Shown: positions 6,967-14,174, numbered from the stretch's first letter. The stretch is 15,187 bases of DNA from Micrococcaceae bacterium UBA7136 (GCA_002492045.1 DKXC01000116.1:8895-24081); one strand, 5' to 3'. Made by a program: numbers and translations. The notes: generated by a model from the letters alone, not told the origin.

Positions 6967-6968
6967 TC

Positions 6969-7808
6969 CTAGGGAGCCAGCTGGTAGCTTCCGCTAGCAG
7001 CATCATAGATGTAGGACCCTGCAGGATCCTGGTAGTAGCCAATAGCCGGGCTGTAGCTGTAGCGGATACTGGCCTGGGCGCTAGGGCTAACCAGAGGGCC
7101 AGCCGAGGCAGACGCAGAAGGCAGGGCACTAGGGCTAGTAGCCGGCAGACGAGTGCTGGCTGATTCCGTGGCCTCCGCGCTAGCCAGGGCACTGGCTGAA
7201 GCACTAGCCTCAGCTGAGGTCTCCAGGCCGGTCTGACCGCTCGCCCCACCGCCCAGGGTAGTCGGGTCAAAATCAGGGCCCAGCACCAGGTAAACACGGC
7301 CAGCAGCAGACTCATAATCCTGCACAAAATAAGGCAGACCCAGCAGGTCAGCAATATGACGACCCTGGTCCGAAGAGCCCGTAGCATAGTAGGCTGCCGA
7401 CTCCTCCACCGGAGCCCCCTGCCAGTTAGCCGTCTGAGTCACCGAATAACCGGCCTCCGTCAGCGCCTGGGCAGCCTGGGCAGCAGACCCACTGGGCGCA
7501 CCAGAGTTATAAACCTCTACAGTCACCGCAGAAGTATCCAGCGAAGGGCTAGGGCTAGCCGAAGCAGAAGCAGACCCAGAAGCCTCAGCACTAGCAGAAG
7601 AGCTAGCCAGCTGGGCCTGGGGACCAGCCGTCCGAGGAGAAAGCACAAACATAACCCCGCCCACCAGCAGAGAAACCAGACCCAGGGCAATCATCAAAGC
7701 CAGAGAGCGGTTACTGGTCCCATTCTCTTGGGGGGCCGCCCGGTGGACGCCACGGCGGGCCGTCGCCTCGTCAATCTCGTCGAACTCGTCCCGGGGGAAG
7801 TCCTGCAT
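6969..7808 (-). CDS. LytR C-terminal (LytR_C) domain membrane protein
   Basis: A 279-residue, probably membrane-anchored protein with a LytR_C domain, found at the end of LytR-CpsA-Psr wall-polymer ligases but here without the ligase domain. Residues 1-34 are charged and cytoplasmic; about 35-57 are one membrane helix (SLALMIALGLVSLLVGGVMF); 63-92 are a Ser/Ala linker; about 95-181 are LytR_C (VTVEVYNSGAP ... GRVYLVLGPDFD). Then come an Ala/Ser-rich segment (190-245) and a Tyr/Ser/Gly tail (248-279) with repeated GYYQDP, GSYIYD and GSYQ units. The start is ATG 7808 with AAAGGA 6 bases upstream. It follows the DUF3263 gene with 140 bp between that holds a dispersed repeat. This pair upstream of groEL is a familiar actinobacterial order. 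The function is unknown; an envelope role is inferred. Confidence 0.85.
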   Translation of the reverse strand: MQDFPRDEFDEIDEATARRGVHRAAPQENGTSNRSLALMIALGLVSLLVGGVMFVLSPRTAGPQAQLASSSASAEASGSASASASPSPSLDTSAVTVEVYNSGAPSGSAAQAAQALTEAGYSVTQTANWQGAPVEESAAYYATGSSDQGRHIADLLGLPYFVQDYESAAGRVYLVLGPDFDPTTLGGGASGQTGLETSAEASASASALASAEATESASTRLPATSPSALPSASASAGPLVSPSAQASIRYSYSPAIGYYQDPAGSYIYDAASGSYQLAP

Positions 7809-7899
7809 AGTCTGTCCTTTACTTCTTCCTGCTTAGCTGACCGACGCAGCCTGCTACCAGCCTACTACCCCTGCCCGGCCCCGGGCTATTCATCAGGTC

Positions 7900-7927
7900 G
7901 GGTCAGGCTTGCAGACTCGCGCTCGCC
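7900..7927 (+). repeat. Dispersed intergenic repeat, copy 3
   Basis: GGG then TC then AGGCTTGCAGACTCGCGCT; it shares 19 consecutive bases (7905-7923) with copy 2 and differs at three positions over 28. It sits inside an inverted repeat, TCATCAGG (7890-7897) with CCTGATGA (7932-7939), so the copy is carried in the loop of a hairpin. It lies between the DUF3263 and LytR_C genes. A short palindrome, GCCCGG-CC-CCGGGC (7873-7886), lies just beside it. Confidence 0.75.
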
Positions 7928-7948
7928 TTCGCCTGATGACTCCAAGCC

Positions 7949-8191
7949 CTAACCTTGGCCCTCGGCCAGATCCCGGCGAGCGCGCAGGCGGGCCGTCAGC
8001 AGGGGCTCAGCAGCAATAATACGGGGGTTATCAATCATGCTGTTGAGCTGCTGATAGTAGCTGACCGGGCTCAAGCCCAGGGTTCGACCAATATAGGCCT
8101 CCTTGCTGCCTGAGTGTTTAAAGCGTTTCTTTTCAAGCATAAGGATGGCCTCTTCCTGCTCGGTTAAGGAAGCTTGCGATTCTTCTGCCAT
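7949..8191 (-). CDS. DUF3263 domain protein (small DNA-binding-like)
   Basis: An 80-residue actinobacterial protein of the DUF3263 family: LTEQEEAILMLEKKRFKHSGSKEAYIGRTLGLSPVSYYQQLNSMIDNPR is the family pattern, a short helical protein resembling an RNA polymerase sigma/HTH fold. The chosen start is ATG 8191, with GGAGG and AAGAAG elements upstream on the minus strand. The longer frame to 8398 runs backward through the uracil-DNA glycosylase gene and is not the true start. It is divergent from ung, 99 bp away, and probably co-transcribed with the LytR_C gene downstream. The family is widespread next to these genes, but its function is not established; a regulatory role is inference. Confidence 0.82.
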   Translation of the reverse strand: MAEESQASLTEQEEAILMLEKKRFKHSGSKEAYIGRTLGLSPVSYYQQLNSMIDNPRIIAAEPLLTARLRARRDLAEGQG

Positions 8192-8235
8192 GCTGCTCTT
8201 CTTTCCTCCGGCTCCTGGTAGGGTGTAGACGCGAA

Positions 8236-8246
8236 ATTTTATTCTA
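8236..8246. promoter_or_regulatory. AT-rich core of a divergent promoter region (DUF3263 / ung)
   Basis: An AT-rich island in GC-rich DNA. On the plus strand TATTCT (8240-8245), and on the minus strand TAGAAT (8241-8246) and TAAAAT (8236-8241), fit TAnnnT -10 boxes for ung and the DUF3263 gene. No clear -35 boxes are visible. Confidence 0.35.
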
Positions 8247-8290
8247 GCTGGGCCCTTACCCGACCCAGAAGAGCCCCCAGGAGTAGCCCC

Positions 8291-8971
8291 GTGAACCCTC
8301 AGCCCCTCAACCAGCTTATGGCCCCCGACTGGGCCCAGGCCCTGGCCCCGGTGGAGCCCCAGATTCGGCAGATGGGTGACTTCCTGCGTCAGGAGCACGC
8401 TGCCGGACGCCAGACCCTACCGGCTGGCCCCAATATTCTGCGGGCCTTTAGCTACCCCCTCAGCTCGGTCAAGGTGCTCCTGCTGGGCCAGGACCCCTAC
8501 CCTACTCCGGGGCACGCTATGGGCCTGAGCTTCTCGGTGCAACCGCAGGTGTGTCCCCTGCCCCGTTCCTTACAGAATATTTACCGGGAGATGGAGGCTG
8601 ACCTGGGCCTACCTAGCCCCCAGCACGGAGATCTATCGGCCTGGGCCCAGCAGGGGGTACTCATGCTCAACAGGGTGCTAACGGTCGGCGCTGGGGCTGC
8701 TGGCTCCCACCGGGGTCAGGGCTGGGAAGAAGTCACGGAGCAGGCTATTCGGGCCCTGGCCCAGCGGGGCACCCCCCTGGTGGGTCTGCTCTGGGGGGCG
8801 GACGCCCGCAAGTGCCGTCCTCTGCTGGCCGACTACCCCTGTGTTGAGTCAGCCCACCCCTCTCCCCTATCAGCTTCTCGGGGTTTCTTTGGCTCCAGGC
8901 CCTTTAGCCGGGTCAATCAGCTGCTGCTTGAGCAGGGGGCCCAGCCTATTGACTGGCGTCTGCCCGGCTAA
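8291..8971 (+). CDS. ung: Uracil-DNA glycosylase (family 1)
   Basis: Removes uracil from DNA to start base excision repair. It has 226 residues, the usual length. Motifs: the water-activating loop LLGQDPYPTPGHAMGLSFSV with D68; GVLMLNRVLTV with N127; and the leucine-loop region SAHPSPLSASRGFFGSRPFSRVN with catalytic H189. The GQDPYP variant of GQDPYH is common in actinobacterial enzymes. The start is GTG 8291, set by a good AGGAG (8279-8283) 7 bases upstream; the N-terminal LAPVEPQIRQMG fits the family. It is convergent with the ThrE-like gene, 14 bp away. A 12-bp palindrome, GGCTAATTAGCC (8966-8977), covers its stop codon. Confidence 0.96.
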   Translation: MNPQPLNQLMAPDWAQALAPVEPQIRQMGDFLRQEHAAGRQTLPAGPNILRAFSYPLSSVKVLLLGQDPYPTPGHAMGLSFSVQPQVCPLPRSLQNIYREMEADLGLPSPQHGDLSAWAQQGVLMLNRVLTVGAGAAGSHRGQGWEEVTEQAIRALAQRGTPLVGLLWGADARKCRPLLADYPCVESAHPSPLSASRGFFGSRPFSRVNQLLLEQGAQPIDWRLPG

Positions 8972-8985
8972 TTAGCCCCAAGCGG

Positions 8986-10986
8986 CTAACGGTTGCGGGT
9001 CTGTTCTTCGGTCTCGCGGGCACCCACCTGCTCACTAGCGGACGGAAGCAGGTAGCGCTGAATCAGGTACTGCATAAGGTAGCTACCCAGCACCACCCCG
9101 GAGGCCAGGGAAAGCACCAGGATAGTTGCTGAGACCATGGCCGGAATACCGGCCGAAGAATTAGTCTCCACAATGAAGAGGTAGAGGCCACGGAAGAGGG
9201 CCAAACCCGGCAACAGGAAGGTCAGGGCCGGTAGGTAGAAGATGGAGGCCGGGGCCTTAAGCCGGTAGGCCAGGTAGGTGCTGAGCAGGCCAATGACCAG
9301 GGCCGCCACCGCTGTTGCCGCCCGGACGCTGCCGGCCCCCAAGGTCGAGATGTAGGCGTGGTAGACCCAGAAACCACAACTAGCGATCAGGAGGGTCCAG
9401 GCCAGGGCCTGGGCGCGGGCGTAGGTGGTCACAGCAAAGGCCAAAGAAGCAATCATGAAGAAGGTGTAGGCCACCGGCAGGGAGGCCCCCACAAAGCGGG
9501 TCTCGGTAATATCCAGCTCCTGGACGCCCAGCAGGGACAGCACGGCCACCGCCGAGGCCAGGCCCACCGCCAGGCCCAGAAAAGACATGCCCGTAGAGAC
9601 CAGCTTGCCCGCCGCTGTCAGGGGGAAGCCGTTGAGGGCGTCCTGGACCGCAGAAACCAGGCGGGCCGTGGGCAGAAGCATGATCAGGCCAGCTGCCACA
9701 ATATGGGGGGCGCTGACATGAAAGCCCACCTGGGAGAAGAGCGAAGAGTCATCAGAAATATAGATAGCCGCGAAGGTGACCACCCCGGCACCGGCCGCCT
9801 TACTAAAGAAGCTGGGCATCTTCAAGTGGGCAATAAAAGTATTAGCCAGGTGAATAGGTAAGAAGACCAGGCCACCCACAATACTGGCCGCTAGGGAGCC
9901 ACCCAGGGCCAGTACCAGGCAGAAGGCCCCCACCATATTGGCCAGCATAATGACCAGGGGCGAGTAAAGCTTCTTGGCGCTATTGATTTCTTTCAGGCGA
10001 CGCTCAGCCCGGTGGCGGGGCAGGTTCCCGGCAGTAATCTCACTAATGAGCTTGTAGATATCATCCAGGGCAGCATAGTTATCTGACCAGGAGCGAACCA
10101 CCCGCATGACCGTGTGGCTAAAACGCTCCTGGGCCGGGGCTGTGGACTGGCCGGTCAGGTTAATAGCCCGGGTCTTGTCGTCTACCAGGTCAATGTCAGA
10201 AACATAGTTGATGATGACCGACTGGTTAGTAATATCAATTTCGACGTCTTCTAGCCCGTAGGCGGCACAAACCGCCACAATGGCCGAGTCCACGTCCACA
10301 GTGTCGGCCCCATAGTGGAACATGCTCTCAGCCAGGCGCAGGGAAAAGTTGAGGACCTCTCGGGCTTCTTCCTTCTGCTGGACGTAGGCCGCCCGGGAGG
10401 CAGCCAGGTTGAAGGGACGCTGAGCCAGGCGGGCCAGGCCCCGCATGGGCTGGGTCAGGGCAGCTTCGCTACTGACCCAGGATTTGAGGGAGGACCTTAC
10501 CCTAGAGGCTCGTTTGGGGGTTGCCTGGGCGGTAGCCGGGCCCGAGGTGGAGGGGTAGGAGGCCTGTTGCAGGGTGCCGGAGGGGCTAGTGACCGACTGG
10601 GCCTTGGTCTGCGGGCTTGGGCTCTGCTGAGCCTGAGGTTTTGTCTCCGGCAGAGGTGACCGGGCAGAAAGGGCCTCTTCTGCCCCTCCGCCAGCACGCA
10701 GGGCCTGGCGTAGTTTAGGGTCCCGCACCTCGTCCAAAGAGACAATGGGCAGGGCCCCGGGGAAGCCCTGGGCCGGGAAGGAAAGTACCTGATCCTGCTC
10801 CAGGCGTCCGGGGACAGGCTCCTCAAAGTCGAGCTGGGGTTGGGTATCGGCCGGGGCAGTTTCTACCCGCGGTAGCAGGGCGGTAGACCCGAAGGGGCTC
10901 TCCTGCTGGGGTGGGAGGGCAGGTGAAGACAGGTCAAAGGCAGAAGGGTAGACCTCTGGGGCAAGCCGACTAGTCTGCTCGGTCAC
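8986..10986 (-). CDS. Threonine/serine exporter family protein (ThrE-like) with long N-terminal extension
   Basis: An inner-membrane protein of the ThrE family, which exports threonine and serine in Corynebacterium. The N-terminal soluble DUF1212-type domain is at about 208-335 (LRLAESMFHYGADTVDVDSAI, GLEDVEIDITNQSVIINYVSD). Then come about ten hydrophobic segments from 343 to 647 (for example LANMVGAFCLVLALGGSLAA, SCGFWVYHAYISTL, SIFYLPALTFLLPGLALFRG). C. glutamicum ThrE is about 490 residues; this has 666. The excess is residues 1-207, a Pro/Gln/Ser/Ala-rich, probably disordered and cytoplasmic segment. The start is GTG 10986 with AAGGAG 6 bases upstream, so the extension appears real, although GTG starts are less certain. 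It follows the femX-like gene with 78 bp that includes a terminator-like hairpin. The substrate is not proven here. Confidence 0.88.
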   Translation of the reverse strand: MTEQTSRLAPEVYPSAFDLSSPALPPQQESPFGSTALLPRVETAPADTQPQLDFEEPVPGRLEQDQVLSFPAQGFPGALPIVSLDEVRDPKLRQALRAGGGAEEALSARSPLPETKPQAQQSPSPQTKAQSVTSPSGTLQQASYPSTSGPATAQATPKRASRVRSSLKSWVSSEAALTQPMRGLARLAQRPFNLAASRAAYVQQKEEAREVLNFSLRLAESMFHYGADTVDVDSAIVAVCAAYGLEDVEIDITNQSVIINYVSDIDLVDDKTRAINLTGQSTAPAQERFSHTVMRVVRSWSDNYAALDDIYKLISEITAGNLPRHRAERRLKEINSAKKLYSPLVIMLANMVGAFCLVLALGGSLAASIVGGLVFLPIHLANTFIAHLKMPSFFSKAAGAGVVTFAAIYISDDSSLFSQVGFHVSAPHIVAAGLIMLLPTARLVSAVQDALNGFPLTAAGKLVSTGMSFLGLAVGLASAVAVLSLLGVQELDITETRFVGASLPVAYTFFMIASLAFAVTTYARAQALAWTLLIASCGFWVYHAYISTLGAGSVRAATAVAALVIGLLSTYLAYRLKAPASIFYLPALTFLLPGLALFRGLYLFIVETNSSAGIPAMVSATILVLSLASGVVLGSYLMQYLIQRYLLPSASEQVGARETEEQTRNR

Positions 10987-11028
10987 CGTGCTCTCCTTAG
11001 GGGTCTGTCCTGGTGGCGGGGAAGGAAG

Positions 11029-11056
11029 CGGGGCCTAGCCCTCAGGCTAGACCCCG
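11029..11056 (-). terminator. Terminator-like hairpin after the femX-like gene
   Basis: CGGGG-C-CTAGCC (11029-11040) pairs with GGCTAG-A-CCCCG (11045-11056) around CTCA, with one mismatch. It starts 9 bp after the femX stop. The minus-strand tail is CTTCCTTCCCC, without a good T-run, so it may only attenuate readthrough into the exporter gene. Confidence 0.5.
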
Positions 11057-11064
11057 GCAGGTTT

Positions 11065-12165
11065 TTAGTAGAAGGGCTGGCCGGTCTTGCGCACCCAGAG
11101 CTGACGCATGACCTTCTCGACGCTGCTGGTCCAGGCCCGGTACTTAGCCGGTGAGATGACCTGATCCCAGACGCCCACATAGTCGATGACTTCCTTGGTG
11201 AAGGAAGTCTTGAAGAGGCCCAGACCGTAGTAGTTATGCTCCTTGTTCTTAAGCTCGCTCTTGGGCGGGGTGCCGCAGAAGTCGTAGCTCTTGATACCGT
11301 ATTCCTTCATGAGGTCGGTTAGGGCCGTCCACTGAACCTGGTGGGAGTCACCGTACTGCTTGCGGCGGGGCTTAGAGCCACCGTCCTTGTAGGTGCCCTT
11401 GTCGCCGTAGGCAATGACGTAGGCGCCGACGGAGGGTTCGCCGTCCTCGTAGGTGAAGTAGAGGCGGCCCTGACCGGCCTGCTCAAAGGTGGTCCAGAAG
11501 TCGCGGTAGTAGTCGTAGGAGCGCAGGGTAACGTCGGCGGTGCCCTGACCGACGGTGTCCATGAGGGCGTACATCTTGCGCATGTTTTCTTCGGTCAGGG
11601 GCACCCGCTCCACCTGGCAGCCTTCACGGGCAGACCGGCGCACAGCGTTGCGTCCGCGGGAAGAGAGAGACTTGAGGACCTCCTCCTCGCTCTTGTCGGT
11701 ATCGAGGACGGCGGTGGAGTCGTTGGGCTGAATGTTGAAGGTCTTGACCAGGCCGCTCTTGGCCAGGAAGGCGTTGGTGGTCTCATCAGCCAGGATGTCC
11801 GGCTCAATCTTGACGGCAAAGACACCCAGCTTTTCCTGCTTAATGAACTTCTGGTTAGCCTCTAGGATGGCGGGGATTTCTTCGACGCTGTTTACCCCGG
11901 GGCCCTTGATCATGTACCAGATTTTGCCTAGGGCCGGGACCTTCTTCTGCAGAACCAGGTTGTAGCTGCTGAAGGGGGCGGGCTGGCCTTCTAGGATGGT
12001 GCTGCCTTCGTAGACCAGGTAGAGGGGTTCCCAACCGTGCTTGGCCTTGACGGAGGCAAAGGATGCCGACTGAAGCATATTACCGCCGCCGGGGCTGGCG
12101 ATGACGTGCTGGTCCCAGTTGGCGATTTCGGTGTCGGTGGCGAAGCGGGCGGTAAATTCTCGCAC
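11065..12165 (-). CDS. FemABX-type peptidyltransferase (lipid II:amino acid ligase)
   Basis: A 366-residue protein of the FemX/MurM family, which transfers amino acids from aminoacyl-tRNA to the stem-peptide lysine of peptidoglycan precursors and builds the interpeptide bridge. Family signs: two GNAT-like halves; the start region NWDQHVIASPGGGNMLQSASFASVKAKHGW; KGPGVN (87-92); the basic LSSRGRNAVRRSAREGCQVERV (167-188); GRLYFTYEDGEPSVGAYVI (233-251); KDGGSKPRRK; and the end block YDFCGTPP with YGLGLFKTSF (313-322). No long coiled-coil insert is present, as in FemX rather than FemA. The start is GTG 12165 with GGGAG 4 bases upstream. TAGACT (12216-12221) is a possible -10. The amino acid added cannot be read from the sequence. 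Confidence 0.88.
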   Translation of the reverse strand: MREFTARFATDTEIANWDQHVIASPGGGNMLQSASFASVKAKHGWEPLYLVYEGSTILEGQPAPFSSYNLVLQKKVPALGKIWYMIKGPGVNSVEEIPAILEANQKFIKQEKLGVFAVKIEPDILADETTNAFLAKSGLVKTFNIQPNDSTAVLDTDKSEEEVLKSLSSRGRNAVRRSAREGCQVERVPLTEENMRKMYALMDTVGQGTADVTLRSYDYYRDFWTTFEQAGQGRLYFTYEDGEPSVGAYVIAYGDKGTYKDGGSKPRRKQYGDSHQVQWTALTDLMKEYGIKSYDFCGTPPKSELKNKEHNYYGLGLFKTSFTKEVIDYVGVWDQVISPAKYRAWTSSVEKVMRQLWVRKTGQPFY

Positions 12166-12310
12166 GAAGCTCCCTCTATTTCTCTCTACGGTGCGCGGGC
12201 AGATTGCTTCTGTCCAGTCTATCGGTCATTGCTTCTTCCTGCACCCCGCCAGGGCGTGAGCTAGGCCGAAAGATTCCAGATAGGGAGAGGTGGATTTTTA
12301 CCTTGTAAAT

Positions 12311-12799
12311 CTAGAAGTCAGGTGCTGGGCAGTGCGAACCCAAACCCTTATCTAAAGTCCAGAGCCTAATATCTGCTTGTTTCCCAATGCGCGCCCGGTA
12401 GCTGTCAATTTCGGTCAGGATCCAGACGTCGCCGGCCCCTACCCCACTCTGGGCATGGTCTACGTAAGTTGTTCCGCTCCCGGCTCCCTGCAAAAACTTC
12501 TCAATGAACCCTTTATTCCACTCGAAATTGTGCAGGACATAGGGTGGCTGTGAGCGAGCAGAGAGTTCTAGCCAGGTTTGGAACTTTTCGGCTAAGGCCC
12601 GCCTCTGCCGTCCGTCAGACAGTTGAGCAATATGGTTTCCGGTCTCAATCACTGCGGTGATAGGAAGAATAAAATGACAGTTTTTCTTCTCTTGCAAGGT
12701 TTTAAAACGACTGACGACCTGCTGACGATCCTGGGCCTTGCCTGGAATATCAAGCAGGTTGCAGAGAATAGAAGTATCGATAAAGATAGCCTGGTTCAT
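12311..12799 (-). CDS. PIN-domain protein, putative ribonuclease
   Basis: A 162-residue protein with the acidic residues of a PIN nuclease in the usual places: D8 in IFIDTSILCNLL, E52 in ITAVIETGNH, D124 in GVGAGDVWIL and D150 in LWTLDKGL. PIN domains cut single-stranded RNA with Mg or Mn and are typical of VapC toxins; this one is somewhat longer than VapC (about 130) and differs from it in sequence. The start codon is one base after the ATPase stop (TGA-C-ATG), with no clear ribosome site, so translation is probably coupled. No VapB-like antitoxin gene is beside it. DNA here is poorer in G+C than the neighbours (12661-12720 is 21/60 by my count, against 37/60 at 10441-10500). The PIN fold is likely; the target and role are unknown. 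Confidence 0.78.
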   Translation of the reverse strand: MNQAIFIDTSILCNLLDIPGKAQDRQQVVSRFKTLQEKKNCHFILPITAVIETGNHIAQLSDGRQRRALAEKFQTWLELSARSQPPYVLHNFEWNKGFIEKFLQGAGSGTTYVDHAQSGVGAGDVWILTEIDSYRARIGKQADIRLWTLDKGLGSHCPAPDF

Positions 12800-12800
12800 G

Positions 12801-14162
12801 TCAGATTCCCAGGAGCTCGTTCAGAGCCCTGTAATCAGGGCTGTCCTCTGCATCGTCCCTAAACTTGTCTGCTGCTACAGCACGACCTAAGCTCTGGCCA
12901 GCCAGAACCTGCTCAAAGTCAGGGAAGTCCACCAGGGGCTTGAGGAGCGAGGCACCAGTTAGCGGCTCCCGGTAACAGACCACAATGCTCTCATTGAATC
13001 GTCCTTCTGCTGCATCTAAAAGAGCCGGGCTGTGGGTAGTCGCCAGGACCTTAAATCCCGGGCGCTTACCACTCTCTTCAACTATTTGAAGTAGGCGGGA
13101 CGCTTGGGAGGGGTGAACCCCGTTCTCTAGTTCTTCAATAACTGCCAGTACTCCCCCCTGGACCAACTCATCGGGAGACGAAAGTTTCTTGATCCTGCCA
13201 GCTTCAATATCGAGGTGCTGGCTAGCAGGTAATAGGGTGGCTGCTATAGCCAGAAAACGTAGGAGGCCGTCGCTCATTTCCCGGGCAGGGGTGCGGAAGT
13301 TTGCCTCTTTAAGGGCCAGCATAATCTCGCCCAGCTCAGTCTTAATGAAGTCAAGACCTGTGACCTTTTCGTCCACTACTTCACTGATAAGGCCCTGGAT
13401 TTTGCCGAAGGTTTCGGGGTCCCGCTTGCTGATGTCTAGCAGAACAGCAGAGATGTTCTCGCCTGTCCGTTCCATTGAACTGGGACGTTCCCGAACGTAA
13501 TCCCTCATCAGGTAAGGAACCGGGTCCAGATGAAAGATAGATCGGAGGGCCTCAAGAACAGCGGCTGCTCCCTCTACAGCAGATCGTGTTCCCAGCTCAT
13601 CGCTGTACTGAAAGCGGTCAATGAACTGCTTCAAAACCAGCCGGTTATCCGCAAAAAGTGTTTTGGGGTTATAGCCTTGTTTACCGTTGTGGTAATAGAC
13701 CTCAAGGCTACCTGTCCTCTTTCCCTGGTCAGCGCGACCTGAGAACAAGACCCTGTTTCTCTCCCAATCTCGTCCGCTGGCAGGCAGGGCAGGCCCTTCC
13801 AAGTGCTCTTCAAGTATTTGAGGGTCCCCTTCATTGCTGACCCCAATAGTCAGGCTATAGCGATGGTCGTACCCGTCCATCTCTACCAGGCAGCCTAGGG
13901 TAAAGGCTTCTTCTCCGTGCGGGACAAGACCAAGACTGCCTCCACGAATTGCCCCGCCTTCCCTGCGACGCCCATCCAAAGCATCACTAATAGATTCGCC
14001 ACTAGCTAGGCGGCTCAGGGCCTCTAGAGCATCCAGAGCATTGGATTTGCCTGTGCTGTTGCGCCCAATCAGAAGGGTCGCATCTCCTAGCGGGAGAACC
14101 TGGTCTTTAAAACCTTTGAAGGAGGTTAAGTGAAGTTCTTTGAGTTCTGCGGGTGTTCCCAT
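12801..14162 (-). CDS. RecF/ABC-like AAA ATPase (AAA_21/AAA_15 type), partner of the PIN protein
   Basis: A 453-residue single-protein ATPase of the OLD/RecF/SMC-like ABC type. It has an N-terminal LKELHLTSFKGFKD strand pattern, Walker A LIGRNSTGKSNALDAL (GRNSTGKS 33-40), the signature EMSDGLLRFLAIAA (295-308), Walker B VLAVIEELENGVHPSQASRLLQIV (E343/E344 at the catalytic place) and the His-switch ATTHSPALLDA (H377). The middle region (about 100-290) is a family-specific insert without long coiled coils. There is no TOPRIM domain, unlike OLD; the nuclease is the separate PIN gene that follows at one base. The start is ATG 14162 with no Shine-Dalgarno, but TAAGCT (14169-14174) lies 6 bases upstream, as in leaderless genes. 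Such ATPases act in defence modules (Septu PtuA, PARIS AriA, retron ATPases) paired with different effectors. Function here is inferred from architecture. Confidence 0.88.
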   Translation of the reverse strand: MGTPAELKELHLTSFKGFKDQVLPLGDATLLIGRNSTGKSNALDALEALSRLASGESISDALDGRRREGGAIRGGSLGLVPHGEEAFTLGCLVEMDGYDHRYSLTIGVSNEGDPQILEEHLEGPALPASGRDWERNRVLFSGRADQGKRTGSLEVYYHNGKQGYNPKTLFADNRLVLKQFIDRFQYSDELGTRSAVEGAAAVLEALRSIFHLDPVPYLMRDYVRERPSSMERTGENISAVLLDISKRDPETFGKIQGLISEVVDEKVTGLDFIKTELGEIMLALKEANFRTPAREMSDGLLRFLAIAATLLPASQHLDIEAGRIKKLSSPDELVQGGVLAVIEELENGVHPSQASRLLQIVEESGKRPGFKVLATTHSPALLDAAEGRFNESIVVCYREPLTGASLLKPLVDFPDFEQVLAGQSLGRAVAADKFRDDAEDSPDYRALNELLGI

Positions 14163-14168
14163 AAGGTC

Positions 14169-14174
14169 AGCTTA
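14169..14174 (-). promoter_or_regulatory. Candidate -10 box of a leaderless transcript (ATPase-PIN operon)
   Basis: TAAGCT on the minus strand, ending 6 bases before the ATG at 14162, with no ribosome site between. The spacing is the same as for the box before the phosphopantetheinyl transferase gene. It implies that the module has its own promoter downstream of the ptsH terminator. Confidence 0.42.

Larger units (their letters stand above)
6510..6968. other. 459-bp gene-free, repeat-rich stretch upstream of groEL
   Basis: This holds the groEL leader and promoter region (6510-6777), one copy of the dispersed repeat (6778-6809), a composite palindromic block (6822-6926) and a repeat fragment (6955-6966). 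The groEL promoter cannot be fixed: on the minus strand, TTGTTC (6692-6697) and a TAG-type box about 17 bases on are weak candidates. Two CIRCE-like half sites in direct orientation, CTAGCACTA (6651-6659) and TTGGCACTA (6701-6709), do not make the full inverted repeat. No coding region is convincing. Confidence 0.55.

Noticed and set aside
8192..8398. Longer N-terminus of the DUF3263 gene
   Set aside because: The extra residues are antisense to the uracil-DNA glycosylase gene and do not resemble the family; ATG 8191 has upstream ribosome-binding elements.
12311..12799. VapC toxin of a classic VapBC pair
   Set aside because: No VapB-like antitoxin gene is adjacent; the upstream coupled gene is a 453-residue ATPase, which points to another kind of module.
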